From Rufibacter sediminis (lineage in GTDB: Bacteria; Bacteroidota; Bacteroidia; Cytophagales; Hymenobacteraceae), in NCBI RefSeq assembly GCF_014269285.1, contig NZ_JACOAF010000004.1, positions 1 through 64,000 on the forward strand: 64,000 nucleotides of DNA, given 5' to 3'. Positions 53,571 through 62,383 of the stretch are shown here, in pieces; position 1 is the first letter of the stretch, and each line of letters opens with the position of its first letter. Under the pieces are notes generated by a model. The model was not told where the DNA came from, did not search any database, and saw only the letters and a program-made list of their open reading frames with translations. A program made the translations under genes and the position numbers.

Positions 53571-54043
53571 ACCGCTCACCTGTTTCCTGTGCCTAATTTA
53601 CCGGTTTTCGTCTTGGTCACGTAGAAAGACAAACCGCTAAGATGCCTTTTCCAACGCGTGAGCGGGGGAGAGGAGTAGGAAGCAACCTTTGAATTACCTT
53701 CCAGTTCGGGGCGGTTTCCTTCAGGCCAATTTTCTGGTTCCGGATTTCGGGTCAGGCGGTTGGAGGGTTAGTTACTCTTCCAGACCGTTTTTTAAGGCAA
53801 TTTCCTGAAAACAGCCCCGAATCCGCTCTTCAGTTGGGCGCTGAAGGTTTCTGATGACGCTCAGCTTGCTCCTGCCTTCCGCAGAGACGAATGGAATTAC
53901 CTGGAATTGACGCTACCTGTTGGTTTTGCTTTTAAGTGCGCGCAAATGCCGTGCGCCTGCATCCTTGACATAAACCGAGGGTGGCCTGCCGGACTTTTTC
54001 CGCCCCACCTTCGCGTTTTCTTTCGATCACAAGATTTTAACAT
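53571..54043. other. Gene-free interval of about 470 bases
   Basis: Holds degenerate hairpin-repeat copies (around 53726 and at 53786-53825). I find no gene and no good promoter before the antiporter. Confidence 0.5.
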
Positions 54044-56296
54044 ATGACACACCTACCACATTTGGTAACCGACCTGGGCCTTATTCTTGGGGCGGCCGGT
54101 ATTACCACGCTTCTCTTCAAAAAGCTGAAGCAACCGTTGGTGCTGGGCTACATTATTGCGGGGCTGCTGGTCGGGCCGCACGTGGCGCTGTTTCCCACCA
54201 TCATGGAAAACGAGAACATTACTATTTGGGCCGAGATTGGGGTCATTTTCCTGCTTTTCAGCCTGGGGCTGGAGTTCAGCTTCAAGAAACTGGTGAAAGT
54301 GGGCGGGGCCTCCTCCGTGATGGCGCTCATTGAAGTAGTGGTGATGCTGCTGCTGGGCTACCTGGCCGGGCAGATTCTGGGCTGGTCCACCATGGACAGT
54401 ATTTTCCTGGGCGGCATTCTCTCCATCTCTTCCACCACCATCATCATCCGGGCGTTTGACGAGCTGGGCGTGAAATCGCAACGGTTTGCGGGCCTGGTGT
54501 TCGGCGTGCTCATTGTGGAGGATCTGGTGGCCATTTTGCTGTTGGTGCTGCTTTCCACGCTGGCCGTGAGCCAACAGTTTGCCGGTGCCGAGATGCTGGG
54601 TGCGGTCCTCAAACTGGCGTTTTTCCTGATGCTCTGGTTTCTGGGCGGGATTTTCCTGATTCCCACGTTCCTGCGCAAGGCCAGCAAACTCATGAACGAC
54701 GAGACCCTGCTCATTGTCTCGCTCGCGCTCTGTTTCCTGATGGTGATTCTGGCGGCCCAGGCCGGATTCTCGCCCGCCTTGGGCGCGTTCATCATGGGTT
54801 CCATTCTGGCCGAGACCACCAAAGCCGAGAAAATCGAGCACCTGATTTCGTCGGTGAAAGACCTTTTCGGGGCCATTTTCTTTGTTTCGGTGGGTATTCT
54901 GATTGACCCGGCCACCATTGTCAATTACGCCGGGCCCATTGCCGTGATCACCGTGGTAACGCTGGTCGGGAAAGCCTTGAGCATCTCGGTGGGTGGTTTA
55001 ATCTCGGGGCAGGGGCTGAAAACCTCCATCCAGTCCGGGATGAGCGTGTCGCAGATCGGGGAGTTTTCGTTTATCATCGCCACCCTGGGGGTGACGCTCA
55101 AAGTGACCAGCGATTTCCTGTACCCTGTAGCGGTGGCGGTCTCCGCGATTACCACGTTCACCACACCCTACATGATCAAACTCGCCGAGCCGCTGTACCA
55201 GAAAGTAGACCGGGCCCTGCCCGAAAAGTGGCGCAAATCGCTCAACGAGTACAGTTCCGGCACCCAGACCATCTCCACCACCAGCGACTGGAAACTGGTT
55301 TTCCAGTCTTACGTGATCAATCTGGTGGTGTACTCGGTGGTCATCATCAGCATTGTGCTGCTCTCGGCGCGTTACCTGAACCCGCTCATCACAGAGCATG
55401 TGGTGGGCGGAACCTTGGGCGACATCGCTACCACTGCCATCACCCTCATTTTCATGGCGCCGTTTCTGTGGGCCTTGGCGGTGCACCATCCGCAGAAAGA
55501 GGCGCAAGGGCGAATCTGGGCCAACCGCAACTACCGGAGCCTGGTCATTGTCCTGGAATTTGGCCGCATTGTGGTAGCCATCCTGTTCATCGGGTTTCTG
55601 CTGAACCAGTTCTTCTCAGTGCAGTTGGCGGTTCTGGGCGGATTGCTGATCACGGCGCTCATGGTGGTGTTCTCCAAGCGAATCCAGCGGTTCTACATCC
55701 GGATTGAGAACCGGTTTGTGCGGAACCTGAACGCCCGCGAGATGGCCGAGGCAGCCAAGATGCACCACACCCTCACGCCCTGGGACGTGCACCTGACCAG
55801 TTTTGAGGTGTCTCCTGAGTCAGCGGTGGTAGGAAAAAGCCTGCTGGAGCTCCAGATCAGGGAGAAATACGGAATCAACGTGGCCGTGATCGAACGCGGC
55901 GACCGTACCATTCTGGCTCCCACGCGCAACGAGCTGCTATTCCCCAGAGACAAGCTGTACGTCTTCGGGTCAGATGAGCAGGTAGAGGCGTTCCGGCGGT
56001 TTATCCAGACCAAGGTCTTGTTGGAAGATGAAACCGAGGGCCAGAAAGAAGAGGTCCGGCTGCAGAAACTGCAGGTGAAATCAGACTCGGTTCTCCTGCA
56101 GAAATCCATCCGGAATTCAGGGGTTCGGGAAAAAACGAAGGGCTTGATTGTGGGCATCGAACGAAAAGGCGAGCGCATCCTGAACCCAGATTCCGAACTC
56201 GTGTTCGAGGAAGGCGACCTCGTCTGGATTGTGGGCGTGCCCAGGCGCATCAAGCTACTAGAGGGAACGTTGGTGAATGAACCGGCCCCGCTATAA
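54044..56296 (+). CDS. CPA2 family monovalent cation:proton antiporter with RCK_C domains
   Basis: A 750-residue carrier, larger than KefB/KefC. Residues 5-385 form the Na+/H+ exchanger domain (LVLGYIIAGLLVGPHV, GVIFLLFSLGLEFSFKKL, GFSPALGAFIMGSILAET). A second hydrophobic block (about 420-560) follows, then two RCK_C (TrkA_C) domains (DVHLTSFEVSPESAVVGKSL; SVLLQKSIRNSGVREKTKGL). The NAD-binding RCK_N part is missing. It should exchange K+ or Na+ for H+, gated by a ligand at the RCK_C domains. ATG at 54044. Confidence 0.92.
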   Translation: MTHLPHLVTDLGLILGAAGITTLLFKKLKQPLVLGYIIAGLLVGPHVALFPTIMENENITIWAEIGVIFLLFSLGLEFSFKKLVKVGGASSVMALIEVVVMLLLGYLAGQILGWSTMDSIFLGGILSISSTTIIIRAFDELGVKSQRFAGLVFGVLIVEDLVAILLLVLLSTLAVSQQFAGAEMLGAVLKLAFFLMLWFLGGIFLIPTFLRKASKLMNDETLLIVSLALCFLMVILAAQAGFSPALGAFIMGSILAETTKAEKIEHLISSVKDLFGAIFFVSVGILIDPATIVNYAGPIAVITVVTLVGKALSISVGGLISGQGLKTSIQSGMSVSQIGEFSFIIATLGVTLKVTSDFLYPVAVAVSAITTFTTPYMIKLAEPLYQKVDRALPEKWRKSLNEYSSGTQTISTTSDWKLVFQSYVINLVVYSVVIISIVLLSARYLNPLITEHVVGGTLGDIATTAITLIFMAPFLWALAVHHPQKEAQGRIWANRNYRSLVIVLEFGRIVVAILFIGFLLNQFFSVQLAVLGGLLITALMVVFSKRIQRFYIRIENRFVRNLNAREMAEAAKMHHTLTPWDVHLTSFEVSPESAVVGKSLLELQIREKYGINVAVIERGDRTILAPTRNELLFPRDKLYVFGSDEQVEAFRRFIQTKVLLEDETEGQKEEVRLQKLQVKSDSVLLQKSIRNSGVREKTKGLIVGIERKGERILNPDSELVFEEGDLVWIVGVPRRIKLLEGTLVNEPAPL

Positions 56297-56341
56297 TCAA
56301 GGAAAGCGCTCATCTGGTTTCCAGAAATTCAAGCTATTTCT

Positions 56342-56377
56342 GTTTTAGGGCTGTTTTTGGAAATCAAGCCCTAAAAC
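56342..56377. repeat. Intergenic hairpin repeat (GGCCTGTTTT family)
   Basis: GTTTTAGGGCTG ... CAAGCCCTAAAAC, 45 bases after the antiporter stop codon. Confidence 0.82.
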
Positions 56378-56540
56378 CCCTCCGCTGATTTGGAAATGAA
56401 GAATCAGTAAAATTTCAACCCATAGAAAGGCTAAGCCATCAGCTGGCCTTTTTATGGGGTGTTTTTCTGAAAACAGCTTCAAACCAGATCCTTTTCAGAA
56501 GAGAATGCATTTCTTGTTTCAGGCGGTCTATAATCTGCTA

Positions 56541-56685
56541 GTGGTTCCCGGCGAGTCTGGAGACTCGCATCATCCTTGGTCACGAGACTGAAGTCTCGCG
56601 CCAGCTGTTTCTATTCATAGATTCAGGACTCAGGAACTCAGAACTCTCACTGACCTCATAGTGTGCGCAGCTCCTACGAGTGTCT
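56541..56685 (+). repeat. Partial second copy of the composite element
   Basis: 56541-56604 matches 39536-39599 in 62 of 64 positions. The following DNA, up to GTGCGCAGCTCCTACGAGTG (56663-56682), also follows the right half of the first element including its end. The left half and left inverted end are absent. Confidence 0.85.
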
Positions 56686-56695
56686 CCACCTAAGC

Positions 56696-56733
56696 CGTTT
56701 TGAGCCTGATTTCAGCAAAACAGGCCTAAAACG
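56696..56733. repeat. Intergenic hairpin repeat (GGCCTGTTTT family)
   Basis: CGTTTTGAGCCTG ... CAGGCCTAAAACG, directly to the right of the partial composite element, as in the first copy at 39714. Confidence 0.82.
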
Positions 56734-56736
56734 AGA

Positions 56737-56769
56737 AAACCTGTGAGGTCTTGGAGACCTCACAGGTTT
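56737..56769. repeat. Hairpin with AACCTGTGAGG arms
   Basis: AAACCTGTGAGGTCT and its exact complement around TGG. The half-site is that of 45906-45936 but in reverse order. Confidence 0.88.
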
Positions 56770-56814
56770 GGAAGGGGGCTAAGCAAGAATTCAGCAGCTC
56801 AGCAGAGAGAGACA

Positions 56815-56844
56815 AAAAAGGCCAGACATCTGTCTGGCCTTTTT
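56815..56844 (-). terminator. Terminator of secDF
   Basis: AAAAAGGCCAGACA and TGTCTGGCCTTTTT around TC; 22 bases after the secDF stop on the minus strand. Confidence 0.92.
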
Positions 56845-56865
56845 CAATGATGAGGTTTATTAGAA

Positions 56866-59853
56866 TTAACCGGCCGTCACTACTGGTTTGGCGGTTACAA
56901 TTCTTTCTTTGTCTACGTTGGTGGTGTCCACTACAATTGGAGCGGCAATGAACAGCGTAGAGTACGTACCGGTCAAGGAACCAACCAGCATCGCGAAGGA
57001 GAAACCTCTCAGGGTCTCGCCACCGAAGACGAACAGGATGATCACTACCAGCAACACCGTTAAGTTGGTGATGATGGTACGGCTGAACGTGCTGTTCAAG
57101 GCTGGGTTCACAATATCGCTGAACTTCATGCGTGGGTTCTCCTGTGAGTATTCCCGGATACGGTCAAACACTACCACGGTATCGTTGATGGAGTAACCGA
57201 TGATGGTCAGGATGGAGGCGATGAACACCTGGTCCATCTCAAAGGAAACCCCGAACAGGTTGGCGATGGTGAAGGCGGAGAACACGATCAACACGTCGTG
57301 AATCAAGGCGATAACGCCACCCAAACTGAACTGCCAGCGGCTGAACCGGAAGGCCAGGTACAGGAAGATACCGGCAAAGGCAAGCAACACGGCTACAACG
57401 GCGGTCTTCTGAATGTCATCGGCCATGGTAGCGCCCACTTTAGAGGAGCTTACAATTTGCGGGTTCTGGGTTTGATATTGCTTCAGACCTTGTACCAGGG
57501 CGTTTCTTACTTTTTCATCGCCTTGCGTAGACTCGTCATCGGCGATGTAGCTGGTGGTAATTTTCAGACGGTTGCTGGCTCCATAGGTTTTTACCTCGGT
57601 ACCGGCGCCTTCAAACTCGTCGTCCAATGAAGAACGTACCTCAGAGGCCGGAACCGCGTTGTTGAAGTCTACCACGTAAGAACGACCACCTTTGAAGTCA
57701 ACGCCCAACGGCAACTCGCCTTTGATGAACACGGCCACAATCCCGAACAGGATGAAGATAGCCGAGAAGATGTAGGCTTTCTTGCGGTTGCCCAGGATGT
57801 CAAACTTGATGTTTTTAAACCAGTTTCTGGAAAGCGGGGTCTCCAGGGAAAGTTTGCTGGTTTCTTTGCCTTTGGTCATCCACTCTACCAACAGACGGGA
57901 GATGAACACCGCAGAGAAGAACGAGGTGGCAATACCAATCATCAGGGTAATCGCGAATCCTTTTACCGGACCGGAACCGAAGAAGTACAGGATGATACCG
58001 GCCAGCAACGTGGTCACGTTGGAGTCAAAGATAGAGCTGAACGCTTTGCTGTATCCTTTCTTGATGGCTTCGGGCATGCTCAGACCACCGTGCAGTTCTT
58101 CCTTGATCCGTTCAAAGATCAGTACGTTCGCATCCACAGACATACCCATGGTCAATACCATACCGGCAATACCTGGCAACGTTAAGGCTGTGCCAAACTG
58201 CGCCAGAATACCAATGATGAAGAAGATGTTGAAGAACAGGGAGATGTTGGCTACCAGTCCGCCTTTGCTATAGTACGCGAACATGAACACCACTACCAAG
58301 GCCATACCGGCCAAAGAAGAAAGCAAGCCTTGGTTGATCGCTTCCTGACCCAGCGAAGGACCTACAATGGCTTCTTCCACAATGCGGGTAGGAGCTGGCA
58401 TTTTACCGGCTTTCAGGATGTTGGCTAAGTCTTGGGCTTCTTCAATGGTGAAAGAACCAGAGATAGAAGAGTTACCGCCGCTGATCTCGCTCTGTACCAC
58501 TGGGGCAGAGTACACGTAATCATCCAGCACAATGGCTACCTGACGACCGATGTTGTCGCTGGTGAGGCGCTGCCATTTCTTGGAACCGGCGGCGTTCATG
58601 CTCATGGTAATTTCCGGACGACCAGTCTGGTCGTAATCCTGACGGGCATCTGAGATGTACTCACCGGTCAGAGGAGCTTTGCCTTCACGGCCTTTTTTCA
58701 CGGCGTACAGTTCCAGGAACTCAGCGCCATCATTGGCCACAATCGGCTTCACGCCCCACAGGAACTTCAGGTTTTGCGGGAACAACGCTCTTACTTCCTG
58801 TTTGGCAAACAAGGCGTTTACTTTGGCGGTGTCACGCACGTTAGATCCTAAGCCGTTAGGCAGCGTTGTGAACAGACGCGCTAAAAGGGAGCTTTGGTTC
58901 GGGTTGATAGAGTCTTTCTTGGCGGCAGCGCTGTCAGCGGGTTTGCTTAACTGGGCAGCCAGGGCAGACGTGTCTTTGGCCGCAGCACCGGTCAGGGCAG
59001 TGGCAGAAGTGTCAGCAGCAGAGGCAAGGGTGGCAGACGGAGCGGCGGCACCTTTCAGTTTGTTAGCGGCTTCCTGCTTCACCAGGTAGTCGTTCAGCTG
59101 CGTGAAATAAGGACCATAGTCCTGGATGCTCCAAACTTCCCAGAATTCCAGGTTGGCGGTTCCTTGTAACAGTTTACGCACGCGCTCTGGGTTGTCTACG
59201 CCGGGCAGCTCAATCTGAATCCGGTTGGTGCCTTTCAGGTGCTGGATGTTGGGCTGGTTCACCCCGAATTTGTCAATACGGGTGCGCAGGATGTTGAAAG
59301 AACGGGCTACCGCGTCATCTACTTCCTTGTTGATGACAGTGAGGACCTCTTTATCAGTAGAGTTGTAGTTCAGGTTACGGGTAGTGCTGTTGGCGAAGAT
59401 AGAAGCCAGCTTGGCGTTAGGCTGAATCTCGCGGTAAGAGCGGTAGAACAGGTCTACGAAGTTCTCCTGGCTGGTGGCCTGTAACTTCTGAGCCCGGGTA
59501 AGTGCCTGCTCAAACGCCGGATCTCTGCGGCTGCCGGCCATGGCGCGGATGATCTCCACCGGAGAAACCTCCAGGGTTACGTGCATTCCGCCTTTCAAGT
59601 CCAGGCCCAGGCCCAGCTCGCTTTCTTTCACTTGCTGGTAGGTGTACTCGGCTCCCAGGAAGTTGAACACCGGAGCTTTCCAGACAGAGTCCAGATACGA
59701 TTGTCTTTTGTAATGGTCTACGGTGCCGTTGGTGGTGGCAAACGTGGTGGCGTCTTCTTCAACGCCCTTGGAGACCAGGGAGAACGACAGATAGTAAAGG
59801 CACAACGCCGATACAATGACCGTCAATACCAGGATAAAACCTTTGTTACGCAT
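56866..59853 (-). CDS. secDF: Protein translocase subunit SecDF, single chain
   Basis: A 995-residue fusion of SecD and SecF that pulls exported proteins through SecYEG with the proton gradient. SecD motif GLGLDLKGGMHVTLEV (about 81-96), RTRIDKFGVNQPNIQ, RIQIELPGVDNPERV and the SecD helices GMSVDANVLIFERIKEEL are intact; the SecF half (from about 665) has LGVDFKGGRSYVVDFNN and GYSINDTVVVFDRIRE. Between the P1 base and head there is an Ala/Ser/Thr/Lys-rich insert of low complexity (about 262-318). Fused SecDF is normal in Bacteroidota. ATG at 59853. Confidence 0.97.
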   Translation of the reverse strand: MRNKGFILVLTVIVSALCLYYLSFSLVSKGVEEDATTFATTNGTVDHYKRQSYLDSVWKAPVFNFLGAEYTYQQVKESELGLGLDLKGGMHVTLEVSPVEIIRAMAGSRRDPAFEQALTRAQKLQATSQENFVDLFYRSYREIQPNAKLASIFANSTTRNLNYNSTDKEVLTVINKEVDDAVARSFNILRTRIDKFGVNQPNIQHLKGTNRIQIELPGVDNPERVRKLLQGTANLEFWEVWSIQDYGPYFTQLNDYLVKQEAANKLKGAAAPSATLASAADTSATALTGAAAKDTSALAAQLSKPADSAAAKKDSINPNQSSLLARLFTTLPNGLGSNVRDTAKVNALFAKQEVRALFPQNLKFLWGVKPIVANDGAEFLELYAVKKGREGKAPLTGEYISDARQDYDQTGRPEITMSMNAAGSKKWQRLTSDNIGRQVAIVLDDYVYSAPVVQSEISGGNSSISGSFTIEEAQDLANILKAGKMPAPTRIVEEAIVGPSLGQEAINQGLLSSLAGMALVVVFMFAYYSKGGLVANISLFFNIFFIIGILAQFGTALTLPGIAGMVLTMGMSVDANVLIFERIKEELHGGLSMPEAIKKGYSKAFSSIFDSNVTTLLAGIILYFFGSGPVKGFAITLMIGIATSFFSAVFISRLLVEWMTKGKETSKLSLETPLSRNWFKNIKFDILGNRKKAYIFSAIFILFGIVAVFIKGELPLGVDFKGGRSYVVDFNNAVPASEVRSSLDDEFEGAGTEVKTYGASNRLKITTSYIADDESTQGDEKVRNALVQGLKQYQTQNPQIVSSSKVGATMADDIQKTAVVAVLLAFAGIFLYLAFRFSRWQFSLGGVIALIHDVLIVFSAFTIANLFGVSFEMDQVFIASILTIIGYSINDTVVVFDRIREYSQENPRMKFSDIVNPALNSTFSRTIITNLTVLLVVIILFVFGGETLRGFSFAMLVGSLTGTYSTLFIAAPIVVDTTNVDKERIVTAKPVVTAG

Positions 59854-60027
59854 TGGTAATGAATAGATGAATAAAAAATGAAAGGAAGAATATAAGCAAT
59901 ACAGGACAAACTTGACGGGCCCGCCCTCGTCAGAAAGAAGCTGGCCAGGAGATCAAAGTTGTCCGAAGGAAATGCAGGGTTTTTCCGGAAACGGGCTTAA
60001 AACGCGGGGTTCTCCGGGAGTAAGCCG

Positions 60028-60393
60028 TTAGGGGGCGTTGGGCGAAATGGGCTGCGTGGCTACTTTCTGGAGCAGGAAAGCCCAGTAGGGAGTACCCAGA
60101 GAGGCGTGCACCACCTGCTGCACCGGGGTCACAAAGGTGAGGCGCAGGAAAGGGGCCGGCTCGGCAAGCTGAAAATCTACGAAGGAAGTGGTGGCCTCAA
60201 AAGAGACTTTCTGTTTCACCACCGATGATTCCGCGTCGCGGCCCTGCTTGTGCACCGCCGTTTTCTCGGCCGGTGACGCGGGGGCGTGGGCATACGCCGG
60301 CAGCGCTCTGTGGTTCACAGTCAGCGCCAACAGCAAGGCAATGCTGGTGAACAGCAGCCGCCAATTACGTTGTATGTAGTGCCCGGGTTTCAT
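60028..60393 (-). CDS. Small exported protein ending PNAP (second)
   Basis: A 121-residue protein I do not recognise. The signal is QRNWRLLFTSIALLLALTV with a likely cut after YAHA. The mature part has two strand-like blocks (KVSFEATTSFVDFQLAEPAP; FLRLTFVTPVQQVVH) and the tail FLLQKVATQPISPNAP, like the gene at 53175. The start at 60393 (MKPGHYIQ) is better than an ATG 13 codons earlier. It is upstream of secDF on the same strand, with 174 bases between, and a half hairpin repeat in that gap. Confidence 0.6.
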   Translation of the reverse strand: MKPGHYIQRNWRLLFTSIALLLALTVNHRALPAYAHAPASPAEKTAVHKQGRDAESSVVKQKVSFEATTSFVDFQLAEPAPFLRLTFVTPVQQVVHASLGTPYWAFLLQKVATQPISPNAP

Positions 60394-60429
60394 CTCTATA
60401 AGCAAAGGTAGAGGATTCTTGAAATAAAA

Positions 60430-60468
60430 CAAAAGCCTCTGCTGTGGGGTGAACAGCAGAGGCTTTTG
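60430..60468 (-). terminator. Terminator of udk
   Basis: Perfect 16-nt arms CAAAAGCCTCTGCTGT and ACAGCAGAGGCTTTTG, loop GGGGTGA, with an A-rich left flank that gives T for leftward transcription. Confidence 0.9.
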
Positions 60469-60495
60469 ATAAGTGCCCTTTCATTTTGAAAAAGG

Positions 60496-61119
60496 TTATT
60501 TTCTGATTTTGGAGTTAAGGTACGTCACCAGCACTTCCAGGCCCACCTCAAAGTTGCGGTTGTTGGGGATGATGACATCGGCATCGTTCTTGAAGGGTTT
60601 GATGTACTTCTCGTACGTGGGCGCCACGTGGTTGGTGTAGCGGTACAATACATCGTCCAGATCATAGCCGCGCTCCACTTTGTCGCGCAGGATGCGCCGC
60701 TGCAGCTTGATGTACTCCTTGGCGTCTATGTACACTTTCATGTCCAGCAGCTTGGCCACCTCCTCAAAGTAAAACACGAAGATGCCCTCCACTACCACAA
60801 TGGGCGCCGGTTTAAACTCCAGCTGGCGCGGCACGATGTTGGGATTGTTGAAGGTGTACTCCTGGCGGTGAACGGTTTCGCCTTTGCTCAGCTGAAGAAT
60901 ATCGTGGGCGTAGGCCGCGCTGTCAATGGAGCTGGGCAGATCAAAGTTATGAAAGCCGTTCTCGTCTATGAACTGTTTGTCGCGGTCGTGGTAATAGTTG
61001 TCCTGAGAAACCAGGCAAATCTCCTCAGGTGCATACGAAGCCAGTAATCTGCTCAGAAAGGTAGTTTTCCCTGATGCGCTCCCTCCCGTAATTCCTACAA
61101 TGAACGGCTTTTGATGCAT
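60496..61119 (-). CDS. udk: Uridine kinase
   Basis: A 207-residue cytosolic kinase that phosphorylates uridine and cytidine in salvage. Walker A is GITGGSASGKTTFL (about 9-22), then VSQDNYYHD, FNLDLPSS-like FHNFDLPSSIDS, PIVVVEGIFVFY and the lid with KLQRRILRDKVERGYDLDDV. Length and order match the family. ATG at 61119. A minus-strand TAATTTTG (61143-61150) may be the -7 element. Confidence 0.95.
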   Translation of the reverse strand: MHQKPFIVGITGGSASGKTTFLSRLLASYAPEEICLVSQDNYYHDRDKQFIDENGFHNFDLPSSIDSAAYAHDILQLSKGETVHRQEYTFNNPNIVPRQLEFKPAPIVVVEGIFVFYFEEVAKLLDMKVYIDAKEYIKLQRRILRDKVERGYDLDDVLYRYTNHVAPTYEKYIKPFKNDADVIIPNNRNFEVGLEVLVTYLNSKIRK

Positions 61120-61233
61120 AAATACGTATGGTTTACGGGGTGCAAAATTACGCTTTTGTGACCACGAAGCCTAATGCAGCGAGTAAAGAATTTCAGCGAT
61201 GTCCGCTCTGCGGATGGAAAGGGAGTAATTCCA

Positions 61234-61275
61234 CCGGCTTTGGGGCTGTTTTCATGAAAACGGCCCCAAAGCCGG
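61234..61275. repeat. Intergenic hairpin repeat (GGCCTGTTTT family)
   Basis: 20-nt arms CCGGCTTTGGGGCTGTTTTC and inverse around AT with one mismatch, eight bases after the rdgB stop codon. The outer stem CCGGCTTTGGGGC is unlike other copies, yet symmetric. Confidence 0.9.
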
Positions 61276-61283
61276 AAAAGCCC

Positions 61284-61880
61284 TTAGGTGCCCGTTTGCA
61301 CGTAGCGGTGCTGCAGAAAAGACACCAGTTGCTGCACGGCCCGGCCCCGGTGGCTGATCTGGTTTTTCTCCTGGCTGTCCATCTCCGCGAAGGTGCGGTC
61401 CTGGCCCTCGGGCACGAAGATGGGGTCGTAGCCGAACCCTTGCGTGCCCCGCGCGGCTTCTATGATGTGCCCTTCCACAATGCCGTCAAACAGGTGCTGC
61501 TCACCTTCCTCCAGAATGAGGGCGATGGAGGTTCTGAACCGGGCTTTGCGGTTGGTCTGGCCTTGCAGGCCATCCAGCACTTTCTGCATGTTGGCCTGGT
61601 TGTCACGCTCGGGACCGGCGTACCGCGCCGAGTAAACGCCGGGCTCGTTGTTCAGCGCCTCCACTTCCAGTCCGGTATCATCGGCGAAGCAGAGCACCTG
61701 GTATTTCTTCCACACGTAAGCTGCTTTCTGCAGGGCGTTGCCTTCCAGGGTGTCCTGGTCTTCGGCCAGTTCCTCCGTGCAGCCCAGGGCTTCTAAGCTG
61801 ACCAGCTCAAAAGGCGGCCCCAGCAGTTGCTGGATTTCTTTTAACTTATGGGCGTTGTTGGAGGCGAAACAGATTTTCAT
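61284..61880 (-). CDS. rdgB: Non-canonical purine NTP pyrophosphatase, RdgB/HAM1
   Basis: A 198-residue enzyme that hydrolyses dITP, ITP and XTP and so keeps them out of DNA and RNA. Seen are KICFASNNAHKLKEI at the start, CFADDTGLEVEALN for the catalytic site, GVYSARYAGPERDNQANMQK, and the C-terminal GYDPIFVPEGQDRTFAEM and KNQISHRGRAVQQL. The start at 61880 matches the family; the frame is open for 84 more codons without homology. A hairpin repeat follows directly. Confidence 0.95.
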   Translation of the reverse strand: MKICFASNNAHKLKEIQQLLGPPFELVSLEALGCTEELAEDQDTLEGNALQKAAYVWKKYQVLCFADDTGLEVEALNNEPGVYSARYAGPERDNQANMQKVLDGLQGQTNRKARFRTSIALILEEGEQHLFDGIVEGHIIEAARGTQGFGYDPIFVPEGQDRTFAEMDSQEKNQISHRGRAVQQLVSFLQHRYVQTGT

Positions 61881-62383
61881 GCGGCAAGGGCGGTATAGGA
61901 GTTGAACGTAAGTGGCAACAATGATACTACGTGTGTACGGCAGTTCAAAGAAAAGGAAACCCGCGCCAGTTGCTTTCCGCCCGCTCCAGGGGCTCGGCAG
62001 GCCGGAAATTCCTGTAAGTTGTTTCTGCCCGAAGCCCTTACCCCGGGCGTTCGCGTTTGACTTCCCCCAACTCCGGCACGTTTTTAATAGGTCATCAGGG
62101 TTTTTGATGTAATTTTGTCGTGGCTGCCCCAATGAAACCCATTGGGAGGCGTTTTGGGCAACAGGAGTAGGCAGGCCTTCGGGCTGGTTTCCGGTTTTGG
62201 GCCTTGTTTTTGGAAAACAGGCGGAAAACGGACGTTCTCCCGTTGACGGGTAAGCCGAAACCAGGCCGGTTGCGTAAAGGCAGAAAATACGCCCGAGCCC
62301 AGCCCCGGTGTTGCCGCTTTTGACAGCACCTGACAGGTAGTCTATCCGCTATAGAGTACCGAAGATGAAAACAAGGATAGTAA
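61881..62383. other. Gene-free divergent interval of about 500 bases
   Basis: Contains one hairpin repeat (62191-62231). I could not find a convincing Bacteroidota promoter for either flanking gene. Confidence 0.5.
62191..62231. repeat. Intergenic hairpin repeat (GGCCTGTTTT family)
   Basis: CCGGTTTTGGGCCTTG ... CAGGCGGAAAACGG, in a divergent gap. Confidence 0.75.

Larger units (their letters stand above)
56378..56815. other. Repeat-dense gene-free interval of about 440 bases
   Basis: Besides the listed repeats it holds AAAGGCT ... GGCCTTTTT (56425-56456, a weak terminator) and a half hairpin repeat (56452-56486). No gene. Confidence 0.7.
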
